NCBI GenBank assembly: GCA_019118605.1
Contig: DWYP01000038.1
Location: 1-57,162 of the forward strand
Direction: 5' to 3'
Source: Candidatus Alistipes faecavium
GTDB taxonomy: Bacteria; Bacteroidota; Bacteroidia; Bacteroidales; Rikenellaceae
DNA length: 57,162 nucleotides
Shown here: piece by piece, positions 8,201 through 22,557 of the stretch
Layout of the letters: every line of letters starts with the position of its first letter
Position numbering within the stretch: position 1 is the first letter of the stretch
Program-made: the position numbers and the translations under genes
The notes under the pieces: generated by a model
Told to the model about the DNA's origin: nothing
The model's database searches: none
Seen by the model: only the letters and a program-made list of their open reading frames with translations

Positions 8201-9553
8201 ATGACCTTGAACGTGAATACACTGCGGCCGCTTTCGGGCACGGGCCGCAAACTCTATATCGAGACCTACGGCTGCCAGATGAACGTCGGCGACACGGAGA
8301 TCGTCGTGTCGCTGATGCAGCGCGAGGGATACGTCTATACGGAGCGCGCGGAGGATGCCGACGTGGTGCTGATCAACACCTGCTCGATCCGCGACAACGC
8401 CGAGCAGCGGATCTGGGGCCGCCTGGCGGAGATGCGCTCGCTGCGGAAACGCCGTCCGGGCCTCGTGGTGGGGATCCTCGGGTGCATGGCCGAGCGGCTT
8501 CGCGAGAAGCTGCTCGAGGGCGCCTCGGGCGTCGACGTCGTGGCGGGTCCGGACGCCTACCGCGACCTTCCGCGCCTTGTCCGCGAGGCGGAGGCGGGCG
8601 GCCGGGGTGTCAACGTCCTGCTCTCCACGGAGGAGACCTACGCCGAGATCGCCCCGGTGCGGTTGGACCGCAACGGCGTGAGCGCCTTCGTGGCGATCAT
8701 GCGGGGCTGCAACAACTACTGCTCCTACTGCGTGGTGCCCTACACGCGGGGACGCGAGCGGAGCCGCGATGCCGCGACGATCGTCGCCGAGGCGCAGAGC
8801 CTTTTCGACAACGGCTACCGCGAGGTGACGCTCCTGGGTCAGAACGTCAACTCCTACCGCACGGGGGAGGTCGATTTCCCGGAGCTGCTGCGGCGCGTGG
8901 CGGAGATCTCGCCACTGCTGCGCGTGCGCTTCGCCACGTCGCACCCCAAGGACATGAGCGACCGCCTGCTGGATACCATGGCCTCGATGCCGAACATCTG
9001 CCGGTCGATCCACCTCCCGGCGCAGTCGGGCGCCACGACGATGCTCGAACGCATGAACCGCAAGTACACGCGCGAATGGTACCTGGGCCGCATTGCGGCA
9101 ATCCGGCGCTGGATGCCCGACTGCTCGATCACCACCGACCTGATCGCGGGCTTCTCGGGGGAGACGGAGGAGGAGCATGCGCAGACGCTCTCGCTCATGC
9201 GCGAGGTGGGCTACGACTTCGCCTACATGTTCAAGTACTCGGAACGCCCGGGGACCTTCGCCCAGCGGCACCTTGCGGACGACGTTCCGGAGGAGGTGAA
9301 GTCGCGGCGCCTGCAGGAGATCATCGCGCTGCAGAACGAACTGGGCCTCGCGAGCTACCGGCGCGACGTGGGCCGGGAGTTCGAGGTGCTCGTCGAGGGC
9401 GAGTCGAAGCGTGACGCGCGGCAGCTCTCGGGCCGCACGTCCCAGAACAAGGTGGTGGTCTTCGACAGGGGCAGCCACCGGATCGGCGAGTACGTGCGGG
9501 TGCGCATCACGGGGTGCACGGCGGCGACGCTCTTCGGCGAGGCAATAGAATAA
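8201..9553 (+). CDS. miaB: tRNA-2-methylthio-N6-dimethylallyladenosine synthase MiaB
   Basis: The 450-aa radical SAM methylthiotransferase modifies A37 of tRNAs that read UNN codons. Its three domains are visible: the N-terminal UPF0004 domain with the auxiliary-cluster cysteines (ETYGCQMNVGDTE, INTCSIRDNAEQ, GILGCMAERL), the radical SAM core with MRGCNNYCSYCVVPYTRGRE, and a C-terminal TRAM domain around 380-445. The GRERSR form distinguishes MiaB from RimO. The ATG at 8201 was chosen over an in-frame TTG at 8192. It lies between the YitT and helicase genes. Confidence 0.95.
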   Translation: MTLNVNTLRPLSGTGRKLYIETYGCQMNVGDTEIVVSLMQREGYVYTERAEDADVVLINTCSIRDNAEQRIWGRLAEMRSLRKRRPGLVVGILGCMAERLREKLLEGASGVDVVAGPDAYRDLPRLVREAEAGGRGVNVLLSTEETYAEIAPVRLDRNGVSAFVAIMRGCNNYCSYCVVPYTRGRERSRDAATIVAEAQSLFDNGYREVTLLGQNVNSYRTGEVDFPELLRRVAEISPLLRVRFATSHPKDMSDRLLDTMASMPNICRSIHLPAQSGATTMLERMNRKYTREWYLGRIAAIRRWMPDCSITTDLIAGFSGETEEEHAQTLSLMREVGYDFAYMFKYSERPGTFAQRHLADDVPEEVKSRRLQEIIALQNELGLASYRRDVGREFEVLVEGESKRDARQLSGRTSQNKVVVFDRGSHRIGEYVRVRITGCTAATLFGEAIE

Positions 9554-9584
9554 GAATCAAGCAACCAAAAAAACACGAATATCC

Positions 9585-11048
<1,464 letters not shown>

Positions 11049-11053
11049 CCCCC

Positions 11054-11210
11054 GCCACTTGCCGGACGACACCCCGATGCCGGATGACACACCCCGCCAC
11101 TTGCCGGACGACTCCCCGATGCCGGATGACACACCCCGACACTTGTCGGACGACACCCCGACGCCGGAGACTCACCCCGACCCTCGCCGGACGACATCCC
11201 CGCCCCCGGC
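11054..11210. repeat. Tandem repeat, 42-bp unit, three copies plus a degenerate fourth
   Basis: Copies begin at 11054, 11096 and 11138, each with (C/A)ACTTG(C/T)CGGACGAC followed by CCCCGA(T/C)GCCGGA; a decayed copy begins near 11179. The unit is a multiple of three and would encode a Pro-Asp repeat in one frame. That frame has no start of its own and overlaps the helicase out of frame, so I read the repeat as noncoding. Confidence 0.85.
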
Positions 11211-11270
11211 GATCCGCCGCGCATCCCGGTTCGGGCGGGAAACCTCCCCATGCAAGAAACAGGAAAATAT

Positions 11271-11345
11271 TCCCGGACGCCGCGAGCGCCCGGGATTTTT
11301 GTGTTTGTACCGCCAGCGCCCGGGATTTTTCTGTTTGCTCCGCCT
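11271..11345 (+). terminator. Intrinsic terminator with tandemly duplicated 3' arm and T tract
   Basis: TCCCGGACGC (11271-11280) pairs with GCGCCCGGGA (11286-11295) with one mismatch, followed by TTTTT. This is a good terminator for the YitT-miaB-helicase transcript. The 30-bp stretch from 11286 (GCGCCCGGGATTTTT and what follows) is repeated at 11316, so the 3' arm and T tract occur twice. Confidence 0.7.
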
Positions 11346-11384
11346 GCGCGGTTGTCTTTTTCGTCGCCCCTCCGGGGACATTTT

Positions 11385-11414
11385 TTTGGAATCCTGCGAA
11401 AATCGCTATATTTG
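11385..11414 (+). promoter_or_regulatory. Promoter upstream of the CNNM gene
   Basis: TTTG (11385-11388) and TATATTTG (11407-11414) are separated by 18 nt. The next supported start codon is at 11944, so the implied leader is about 520 nt. Confidence 0.55.
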
Positions 11415-11943
11415 TGACGATAAATCCATCTGCTTGGACACCTTCCGACATACGTTTTTCGCGCACCTGAGCCTCCTGTTGCTATGGGTCATCGATGCCT
11501 TTGCCGAACTCGGAGGCGCGCGGTCTTCCGCCGCCGGAAACCCTGCGCCGGAGAGCCGTGCCGCCTGCGCGGTCTTTGAACCCGGGGGCTCCGGGTCGCC
11601 GTGCGGCGCGCCGTCGGCGCTCCTCGACGTCGAGGATCACATCGAGGCGTCGCATCCCGCCGCCTGCCGGCACCGTGCGCCGCGCCTCTCCCGTCCGATC
11701 CCCGATCCGGGGTGCAGCTGCAGCGTTGCGGAAACGCCCCGCCGCACCTTCCGCCTCGATCCTTCGGCTGCCGGACGCTCCCTGCGCACTCCCCATTCCC
11801 TTTACTGCGTCTACCGGATCTGATGCCGCTCCGTTCTTCCGCGGCGGAGCCGTTCCGCACGCTGCCGGCCGGAATCCGGCCGCGCGGCGCCATTCTGGCA
11901 TGCCCGGTGGACATGCCGCTTTCAGTCATTCACTCAACAACTT
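11415..11943. other. Long GC-rich gene-free leader with palindromes
   Basis: No open frame here resembles a protein. The stretch contains perfect palindromes such as CCTCGACGTCGAGG (11622-11635) and GGCCGGAATCCGGCC (11867-11881), and other inverted repeats. It could be a structured 5' leader of the CNNM gene, or decayed spacer. Confidence 0.5.
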
Positions 11944-12993
11944 ATGGAACTTATTCTTTTATACCTTACGGCAGCCCTTGCCCTCTCCTTCCTGTGCTCG
12001 ATCCTCGAAGCCGTCCTGCTCTCCGCGCCCATGTCGTTCATCGCCATGAAGCAGCGCGAGGGCGCGAAATACGCGTCGCTGCTCATGCGCCAGAAGCAGG
12101 ATATCGACAAACCCATCTCGGCGATTCTCTCGCTGAACACCATCGCCCACACGGTCGGTGCCGCAGGCGTGGGTGCCGAGGCCGTGAAGGTCTTCGGCGA
12201 GGCCTACTTCGGCCTCATCTCGGCGATTCTTACCATCCTGATCCTCGTGCTTTCGGAGATCATTCCCAAGACGGTCGGGGCCTGCTACTGGCGGCAGCTG
12301 GCGATGTGGGCCGCCCCGGTCATCCGGGTGATGATCATCATCTGCTACCCGCTGGTGCTGCTCTCGGAGCTCATCACGCGCCTCGTCTCGTCGAAGAAGC
12401 AGCCGCTGTCGGTAAGCCGCGAGGAGGTTTCGGCGATGGTGAGCGTCGGCACGAAGGAGGGCGTCTTCCAGGCGCGCGAGGACAAGATCATCCAGAACCT
12501 CTTCCGCCTGGGCAGCGTGCGTGCGCGCGACATCATGACGCCCCGCACGGTAGCCGTCACGGCCTCCGAACGCCAGAGCCTGAGGGAGTTCTACGCCAAC
12601 CGCCTCTACCGCATCTACTCGCGCATTCCGGTCTACGCCGACAACCCCGATTTCATCACGGGCTACGTCCTGAAACAGAACGTGCTGGAGGAGCTTGCCG
12701 ACGACCGCTTCGACGTGCACCTTGCCGACATCCGCCGTCCGGTGCTGTCGTTCGCGGAGGACGAGACGGTCTCGGCGATCTGGGAGGAGATGCTCAAGCG
12801 CAAGGAGCACATCGCGCAGATTCACGACGAATACGGTTGTTTCCAGGGCATCGTGACGATGGAGGATGTCATCGAGACGCTGCTCGGACTGGAGATCGTC
12901 GACGAGACCGACACGGTGGCCGACATGCAGGCGCTGGCCCGCGAGAAGTGGCGGCAGCGCCTCGACTCGGACAACAGGAAGCGGACGAAATAG
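11944..12993 (+). CDS. CNNM/HlyC family transporter-like protein (DUF21 plus CBS pair)
   Basis: The 349-aa membrane protein has a DUF21/CNNM transmembrane domain (residues 1 to about 165, with LILVLSEIIPKT matching the family's conserved acidic-proline core) and a tandem CBS pair from about 195 to 325 (ARDIMTPRTVAV; IHDEYGCFQGIVTMEDVIE). CNNM proteins move or sense magnesium or other cations. The C-terminal CorC_HlyC domain seen in many homologues is absent; the protein ends shortly after the second CBS motif. Compare the longer paralogue at 55705-56988. Confidence 0.88.
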   Translation: MELILLYLTAALALSFLCSILEAVLLSAPMSFIAMKQREGAKYASLLMRQKQDIDKPISAILSLNTIAHTVGAAGVGAEAVKVFGEAYFGLISAILTILILVLSEIIPKTVGACYWRQLAMWAAPVIRVMIIICYPLVLLSELITRLVSSKKQPLSVSREEVSAMVSVGTKEGVFQAREDKIIQNLFRLGSVRARDIMTPRTVAVTASERQSLREFYANRLYRIYSRIPVYADNPDFITGYVLKQNVLEELADDRFDVHLADIRRPVLSFAEDETVSAIWEEMLKRKEHIAQIHDEYGCFQGIVTMEDVIETLLGLEIVDETDTVADMQALAREKWRQRLDSDNRKRTK

Positions 12994-13027
12994 CCCGGAC
13001 GGCCCGGAGAACCCCGGCGGCTCGATA

Positions 13028-13054
13028 GGCCCTGTCGGCCCTGTCGGCCCTGTC
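13028..13054. repeat. Tandem repeat, 9-bp unit GGCCCTGTC, three copies
   Basis: Three exact copies at 13028, 13037 and 13046 are followed, up to about 13145, by degenerate CGGACGGCCCG-like sequence. It lies between the CNNM gene and the metallophosphoesterase promoter. Confidence 0.85.
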
Positions 13055-13187
13055 GGCCCGGACGGCCCGAATGAGCCCCGCCAACCCGGACGAGCTCTGA
13101 CAGTTCCGACAGCTCCGACGGCCCGGACGAACCCCGGACGGCTCCGAAAAAATCCTTCGCCGCCCGCCGCAGAAGGGAAAAAAGGCT

Positions 13188-13195
13188 TATCTTTG
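13188..13195 (+). promoter_or_regulatory. -7 element of the metallophosphoesterase gene
   Basis: TATCTTTG followed by C lies 29 bp before the ATG at 13225. The -33 position falls in an A-rich run without a clear TTTG. Confidence 0.6.
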
Positions 13196-13224
13196 CAGGA
13201 AGAAGAAACCCAAAAATTCCCGAG

Positions 13225-14226
13225 ATGAACCGACTGACCGCCTGGAGCTGTGCACTGCTCCTTCTGTGCGGTGTGCTGCCCGCCGCCGCCCAACCGCTGC
13301 GTTTTTCCGATGACGGAACTTTCCGCATCGTCCAGTTCACCGACACGCACCTCTGTGCGGGGGAGTGGCTCCCCGAGTCCGAAAAGACCTTCGCCCGCAT
13401 CTCGCGGGTCATCGCCACGGAACGCCCCGACCTGGTGGTTTTCACGGGCGACGTGGTGACGGGCCGCCCGGCCGAAGGGCTGTGGCGGCGCCTGCTCGAC
13501 ACGCTGCAGCGCTGCGGGGCGCCCTTCTGCATCGTGCTGGGCAACCACGACGCCGAGCAGGATCTTTCGCGTCAGGAGATCGCCCGTCTGGTGACCTCCG
13601 CCGCGGGATCGCTCAACGGCCTGAACGCCGGGGGCGAGCTTGCCGATGCCGAACTTCCGGTGCTCGGACATTCCGATGACACCCCGGCGGCCGCGCTCTA
13701 TTGCCTCGACTCACACGACTATTCGACCGTCGAGGGGATCGGCGGCTACGGATGGTTCACCCGGGAGCAGATCGAGTGGCTGCGGGGCAGCTGCGAGGCC
13801 CGCACCGCGGCCCGCGGCGGAGCGCCGCTTCCGGCGCTGGCCTTTTTCCATATCGTGCTTCCCGAGGCGGGGATGGAGTGGCACATGGGCTCCGGCAGCC
13901 GCGTGGGGCGGCGTGCCGAGAACGAATGCCCCGGGGCGCTGAATCCGGGGATGTTCGCCGCGATGGCCGAAACGGGGAGCATCCTGGGGGTCTTCGTGGG
14001 CCACGACCACGACAACGACTACATCGTCGCTCACCATGGGATCGCCCTCGGCTACGGACGTTTCTCGGGCGGCAATACGACCTACAACAACCTGCGTCCG
14101 GGGGCGCGCGTCATCGTGCTGCACGAAGGGGAGCGGGGCTTCGAGACGTGGATCCGCGAGGACGACGGCCGCCGGGTCGACTATGCGTGGTACGCCGGGG
14201 GACGCTTCTCCGGGAAGCGGGAGTGA
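13225..14226 (+). CDS. Secreted calcineurin-like metallophosphoesterase
   Basis: The 333-aa protein has a signal peptide (cleavage after LPAAAQ) and is probably periplasmic. The metal-binding motifs are in order: FTDTHL (near 38), FTGDVV (near 74), LGNHD (near 109), a His in FFHIVLPEAG (near 211), and GHDHDNDY (near 258). It belongs to the Icc/purple-phosphatase-like group, with unknown natural substrate. It stands alone between its own promoter and a strong terminator. Confidence 0.9.
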   Translation: MNRLTAWSCALLLLCGVLPAAAQPLRFSDDGTFRIVQFTDTHLCAGEWLPESEKTFARISRVIATERPDLVVFTGDVVTGRPAEGLWRRLLDTLQRCGAPFCIVLGNHDAEQDLSRQEIARLVTSAAGSLNGLNAGGELADAELPVLGHSDDTPAAALYCLDSHDYSTVEGIGGYGWFTREQIEWLRGSCEARTAARGGAPLPALAFFHIVLPEAGMEWHMGSGSRVGRRAENECPGALNPGMFAAMAETGSILGVFVGHDHDNDYIVAHHGIALGYGRFSGGNTTYNNLRPGARVIVLHEGERGFETWIREDDGRRVDYAWYAGGRFSGKRE

Positions 14227-14239
14227 CCCGCAAAGGAAA

Positions 14240-14284
14240 GCAAAAAGCCGGGCAGTCCGAAAGGCTGCCCGGCTTTTTGCTTTT
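14240..14284. terminator. Bidirectional terminator
   Basis: GCCGGGCAG (14247-14255) pairs with CTGCCCGGC (14265-14273). It is flanked by A5 on the left and T5 on the right, so it works for the metallophosphoesterase on plus and for the methyltransferase on minus. Confidence 0.9.
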
Positions 14285-14290
14285 CCGGCA

Positions 14291-15055
14291 TTATTTCGTC
14301 GCCACGCAGAAAAGATCGAAACACTGCTCCCCGAAGGGGCCGATGCGGTAATCCTCCATGCGTATCGAAGCGGTGAGAGAGGTGTTTTCGCGCAGGATCC
14401 TGCGGCGGTTGAGGCGGTTGAGCAGGTCGTAGGGCAGGCGGAGCATCCATGCGGGCAGCCGGTGCTGGAGGTCGAGCGGGTCGAATCGCGTGATGCGCTC
14501 CACACCGCGGCGGTTCTCCTCGTAATACTCCATGACGCGGGCATTTCCCTCTACGCCGAGCACCTCGACCTCGCGGAAGCGGCTCTCCAGCAGCCGACGC
14601 AGCTCCCCGGCGGTGTATTCGCGCACGTGCCAGGGGTTGCGCGTGAGCGACATCGGGGCGTTGGGCGTGGTGAGTATGAGCTTTCCTCCGGGCCGGAGCA
14701 CGCGGTGGATTTCTGCCGCGAAGTCCGCGTCGCACCGGATGTGCTCGATGACCTGGAACGTGATTACGCAGTCGAAGCTCTCGTCGGCAAAGGGCAGGGG
14801 CGGAACCGTGCACTGCCGGAATTCGACATTGGGAAGCTGCAGCAGCTCCCGGTCGGGTACGTGCTTGTCTATGGTGACGAAGTGTGCGGCCCGCGGCGCG
14901 ACGACCCGGATGCCGTACCCTGTGCCGGTTCCTATTTCGAGCACCTCGCCCGCGATCCGCTCTGCGGCGGCGTGGTAGGCGAGCCGTGAGCGCTGGAATA
15001 CGAAGTTGTCGGAGAGCTCCGCGGAGACCCGTTCGGCGGTGTTAATCGTTGCCAT
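14291..15055 (-). CDS. Class I SAM-dependent methyltransferase
   Basis: The 254-aa protein has a Rossmann methyltransferase fold: motif I VLEIGTGTGYG near residue 38, the acidic end of strand 2 in VTIDKHVPD, DCVITFQVIEHI near 95, and LRPGGKLILTTPN near 120. The substrate cannot be deduced. Its start overlaps the end of the upstream CvfB-like gene by 14 bp, so the two are cotranscribed. No signal peptide is seen. Confidence 0.87.
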   Translation of the reverse strand: MATINTAERVSAELSDNFVFQRSRLAYHAAAERIAGEVLEIGTGTGYGIRVVAPRAAHFVTIDKHVPDRELLQLPNVEFRQCTVPPLPFADESFDCVITFQVIEHIRCDADFAAEIHRVLRPGGKLILTTPNAPMSLTRNPWHVREYTAGELRRLLESRFREVEVLGVEGNARVMEYYEENRRGVERITRFDPLDLQHRLPAWMLRLPYDLLNRLNRRRILRENTSLTASIRMEDYRIGPFGEQCFDLFCVATK

Positions 15056-15890
15056 GCCGGTTCAGTTTTATGCCGTCGTTTTCGAAGTGCACCTCCCCGC
15101 GCTTGAGGAGCATGCCGAGCGAGCGTTTGAAGTTCTTCTTGCTCATTTGCGTGAGTTGTGCGACCTGCTCGGGGGAGCTGTCGTCGTTCAGGGGGAGGAA
15201 TCCGCCGTTGTCGCGGAGCAGCTCCCGGAGCGCTTCGGCCGAATCGCGTACCTGTGCAATCCCGGCCTGCTGGAGGGAGATGTCGATGCGGTTTTCTTCG
15301 GTGATGCGGCGGACATACCCCTGCAGGCGGTCTCCGACGGCCACCGGGCGGAAGATCTGGTTGCGGTATATCATTCCCCAGTGGCGGTTGTTGACCACCA
15401 CGCGGTATCCGATCTCGCTCTGCGAGGCGACGAGCAGCGCGACCTCCTCACGGGGACGCACGCTGACGAGCTCGTTGTTGATGAAACTCTTGAGCTTCAT
15501 GGTCGCCACGCATCGTCCCGTGACCGAATCTTCGTACAGGTAGACGATGTAGCGCTGTCCGACCAGGACGCCACCCTGCTGGTTGCGGTTTGGCAGGAAG
15601 AGATCCTTTCCGTGGAGCCCCCAGTCGAGGAACGCCCCGTGGGGGGTCTTGTCCACGACCTGGAGAAACCCGGCCTCCCCGGCGCGCAGCAGGGGTGTTT
15701 CGGTCGTAGCCACGAGACGGTTTTCGGAGTCGTGGTAGAGGAATACCTCCTTCCGATCTCCGACCTTGTCGGCGAGCGACGTGTAGCGGTTCGGGAGCAG
15801 GACTTCGTTCTGTTCCCCGTCGGAGAGGTAGAGTCCGTATTCCGAGAGACGGCTTACGGTGAGCGTTTGCGTGTGTCCGGCTTTGAGCAT
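15042..15890 (-). CDS. CvfB/YitL-like S1-domain RNA-binding protein
   Basis: The 282-aa protein starts MLKAGHTQTLTVSRLSEYGLYLSD. It shows several S1-type OB folds (GAFLDWGLHGKDLFLP near 85; another near 150) and a C-terminal winged-helix-like end (QVAQLTQMSKKNFKRSLGMLLKRGEV), the architecture of CvfB family proteins that bind RNA and affect expression. I chose 15890 as the start because it fits the family and lies 29 bp after the -7 box; the frame stays open to 15950. It heads a two-gene operon with the methyltransferase. Confidence 0.85.
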   Translation of the reverse strand: MLKAGHTQTLTVSRLSEYGLYLSDGEQNEVLLPNRYTSLADKVGDRKEVFLYHDSENRLVATTETPLLRAGEAGFLQVVDKTPHGAFLDWGLHGKDLFLPNRNQQGGVLVGQRYIVYLYEDSVTGRCVATMKLKSFINNELVSVRPREEVALLVASQSEIGYRVVVNNRHWGMIYRNQIFRPVAVGDRLQGYVRRITEENRIDISLQQAGIAQVRDSAEALRELLRDNGGFLPLNDDSSPEQVAQLTQMSKKNFKRSLGMLLKRGEVHFENDGIKLNRHGND

Positions 15891-15919
15891 GACGGTGCGT
15901 GATTCGAATAGATCCGCTG

Positions 15920-15951
15920 CAAAAGTACATTTAATTTCGTGCGAATCCAAA
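15920..15951 (-). promoter_or_regulatory. Promoter of the CvfB-like/methyltransferase operon
   Basis: On the minus strand TTTG (15948-15951) and TACTTTTG (15920-15927) are 20 nt apart, a full consensus match. Confidence 0.75.
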
Positions 15952-15987
15952 CTTCGGGACGCGAAGCGGGATGAACGGCCGGAGCGT

Positions 15988-16018
15988 TTTGCCGTTTGGC
16001 CGAAAAATCGTACCTTTC
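15988..16018 (+). promoter_or_regulatory. Promoter of the CocE-type hydrolase
   Basis: TTTG (15988-15991) and TACCTTTC (16011-16018) are separated by 19 nt, 32 bp before the ATG at 16051. The last base of the -7 box deviates from consensus. Confidence 0.55.
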
Positions 16019-16050
16019 ACCGACCATTCCGAAAAACGAATATCGAGAAT

Positions 16051-17898
<1,848 letters not shown>

Positions 17899-17921
17899 AC
17901 GGAGCCTTGGCCGAGGCCTCC

Positions 17922-17997
17922 GCGCCGCCGAAACACCTCCGCGCCGCCGAAACACCTCCGCGCTGCCGACCCCCTGCCGCGCCGCCGAAACACCTCC
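17922..17997. repeat. Tandem repeat, 19-bp unit, four copies (one degenerate)
   Basis: GCGCCGCCGAAACACCTCC occurs at 17922, 17941 and 17979, with a diverged copy at 17960. A further partial copy is near 18068. The rest of 17899-18215 holds GC-rich spacer and the uvrA promoter, with no gene. Confidence 0.85.
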
Positions 17998-18100
17998 GCG
18001 CCCTGCACCCGCCGTGCGCCCGGACTTTTCTCTGCGCCCCTCTTCGTCCCGGCCCCACGCCCGGCCCACACCTCCGCGCCGCCGAAAGGGCCCGGAGATA

Positions 18101-18132
18101 TTTGCTTTTCCGTGTCGAAAGTCGTAACTTTA
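18101..18132 (+). promoter_or_regulatory. Promoter of uvrA
   Basis: TTTG (18101-18104) and TAACTTTA (18125-18132) are 20 nt apart. The leader to the ATG at 18216 is about 80 nt. I see no obvious SOS operator. Confidence 0.6.
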
Positions 18133-18215
18133 CGCACTTATTCGCCCCGGCGCCATGCGGCGCCCGCCCGGAGCTCCGGACGGCATCCGCAAGCGCCGCG
18201 CACGGACTTGAAGAT

Positions 18216-21032
<2,817 letters not shown>

Positions 21033-21223
21033 TCCGCTGCGTGGGGACTGCGCCGTGCGCCGTGCGGACTGCCGTGCGAATCCCCGTGCGGATGCCCTCC
21101 GGCCTGCGGGGCCGCTCTCCGGGGCTGCGCGGCCTCCGGGACGGCCTCCCGGGCCCTTTGACGCTCTCTGTCACCCTCTTCCGACCGCACGGAACCCCGG
21201 GGCGGTTCTCTTTTCCGCGGCAT

Positions 21224-21231
21224 TGAATTTG
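21224..21231 (+). promoter_or_regulatory. Possible -7 element of the DUF4251 gene
   Basis: TGAATTTG, one base off TAnnTTTG, lies 31 bp before the ATG at 21263. The preceding 190 bp are GC-rich with short GTGCG-type repetitions. Confidence 0.35.
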
Positions 21232-21262
21232 CGTCCATAGCCGATACAAACCTTATCGTGCT

Positions 21263-21805
21263 ATGAAAAAAACAGTCATTTTCGTTTTGGGGCTGCTGCT
21301 GTGTGCGGCGGCCGTTACCGTGATCGGACAGAAGAAGGTTCTGTCGCCCAAGGAGGAGCGCCGCGAGGTGCGCGAGAAGCGCCGCGCCGAACGCATTGCC
21401 AACTACCAGAAGACGATGGATTCGATCGTGCTGTCGCGGAACTTCCAGTTCAACCCCACGACCATGCAGCGTCAGCCGGCGGGCCCGATGCGTCAGATCA
21501 TGAACCCGTCGTTCAACGTCGGGGTGTGGGACGGGACGATCGACATCTGCCTTCCCTACATCAAGGGCTACGTGCCTCCCTATTACGTAACGGTGCTCAA
21601 CTACACGGTTCCCAGCGTCGAGGGTTACACGACCGAGCAGACGCATGAGGGGTGGATGGTGACCTTCTCGACCTCGCTGTTCTCGTCGTCGACCTATACC
21701 TTCACCTTCGAGATTTTCTCGCAGACGGGCGGCGCGAACCTGACGATCACCAACCCGTGGTACAGTCCGGTGCAGTATTCGGGAACGATCTCGCAGCTCT
21801 ACTGA
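21263..21805 (+). CDS. DUF4251 family secreted protein
   Basis: The 180-aa protein has a signal peptide (MKKTVIFVLGLLLCAAAVTVIGQ) and a charged Glu/Arg-rich segment (about 27-50, probably helical) often seen before DUF4251. A beta-rich domain follows (FNVGVWDGTIDICLPYIKG; EGWMVTFSTSLFSSSTYTF). DUF4251 proteins are small periplasmic or outer-membrane-associated proteins of Bacteroidetes with unknown function. It stands alone between uvrA and a convergent terminator. Confidence 0.82.
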   Translation: MKKTVIFVLGLLLCAAAVTVIGQKKVLSPKEERREVREKRRAERIANYQKTMDSIVLSRNFQFNPTTMQRQPAGPMRQIMNPSFNVGVWDGTIDICLPYIKGYVPPYYVTVLNYTVPSVEGYTTEQTHEGWMVTFSTSLFSSSTYTFTFEIFSQTGGANLTITNPWYSPVQYSGTISQLY

Positions 21806-21846
21806 TCGCCCGCCGCATCCCGGCCTGCCGCCGGACGTGACGGGAA

Positions 21847-21884
21847 AAGGGCCCGGGCCGCAGCCATTGCGGAACCGGGCCCTT
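21847..21884. terminator. Bidirectional hairpin between DUF4251 gene and ispF
   Basis: AAGGGCCCGG (21847-21856) pairs with CCGGGCCCTT (21875-21884), with an inner CCGCA/TGCGG stem. It lies between convergent genes; the T run is short in both directions. Confidence 0.65.
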
Positions 21885-21940
21885 GCCGTTGTTTGCAAGC
21901 CCTTGCCGGAGTTCACCGACCTTGCCGATCCTTGCGCGCC

Positions 21941-21994
21941 GCGCCTGAATCCGCCGCCGCGCCTGAATCCGCCGCCGCGCCTGAACCACCGGCC
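21941..21994. repeat. Tandem repeat, 18-bp unit, three copies
   Basis: GCGCCTGAATCCGCCGCC occurs at 21941 and 21959, with a diverged third copy at 21977. It lies directly 3' of ispF. Confidence 0.85.
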
Positions 21995-22011
21995 GGGCCT
22001 TTCAGACACCC

Positions 22012-22491
22012 CTACGGCCTGTATATGAGCGCCACGGCCGAAACCGAGACCCCCTCCTCGCGGCCCTCGAATCCGAGCCGCTCGGTGGTCGTGGCCTTCA
22101 CCGACACGCGGTCGGCGCCGATTCCCATCGCCGCGGCCATCGCCTCGCGCATGCGGTCGATGTAGGGCCGGAGCCTGGGGCGCTGCATGCGTATCGTGCA
22201 GTCGACATTTCCGATTTCATATCCCTTTTCGCGCAGCAGAGCCGTCACGCGTTGCAGCAGGATCTTCGAGTCGATTCCCGCATAGTCGTCCGAGGTGTCG
22301 GGGAAGTGGAGCCCGATGTCTCCGAGCGCCGCGGCGCCGAGCAGGGCGTCGCACAGGGCGTGTATCGCCACGTCGCCGTCCGAATGGGCTACGAAACCCT
22401 TCGTGTGATCGATCTCCACGCCTCCGAGCACGAGCCGGAGCCCCTCCTTGAGGACGTGTACGTCGTATCCGTGTCCGATTCTGAAATCCAT
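22012..22491 (-). CDS. ispF: 2-C-methyl-D-erythritol 2,4-cyclodiphosphate synthase (IspF)
   Basis: The 159-aa enzyme catalyses the fifth step of the non-mevalonate isoprenoid pathway. It has the zinc-binding start RIGHGYDVH (D9, H11), the AHSDGD motif with the catalytic/metal residues, GDIGLHFPDT, and a C-terminal KATTTERLGFEGREEG that is near invariant in IspF. Length matches the family. It is transcribed from a promoter interleaved with that of pepD. Confidence 0.96.
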   Translation of the reverse strand: MDFRIGHGYDVHVLKEGLRLVLGGVEIDHTKGFVAHSDGDVAIHALCDALLGAAALGDIGLHFPDTSDDYAGIDSKILLQRVTALLREKGYEIGNVDCTIRMQRPRLRPYIDRMREAMAAAMGIGADRVSVKATTTERLGFEGREEGVSVSAVALIYRP

Positions 22492-22509
22492 TTTGAGCGA
22501 TTTTAGCTG

Positions 22510-22544
22510 TTGCCAAAGTTACCGTTTTTTCATATATTTGCAAA
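22510..22544. promoter_or_regulatory. Interleaved divergent promoters of ispF and pepD
   Basis: For pepD (plus): TTG (22510-22512), 20 nt, TATATTTG (22533-22540). For ispF (minus): TTTG (22541-22544), 19 nt, TAACTTTG (22514-22521). The two core promoters occupy the same 35 bp, so polymerase binding should be mutually exclusive. Confidence 0.75.
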
Positions 22545-22557
22545 AATTACAGCTACT

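Noticed and set aside
11054..11210. 42-bp repeats as a CRISPR array or as a Pro-Asp repeat protein
   Set aside because: The units are contiguous without unique spacers, so it is not CRISPR. The frame encoding the Pro-Asp repeat has no start of its own and overlaps the helicase out of frame.
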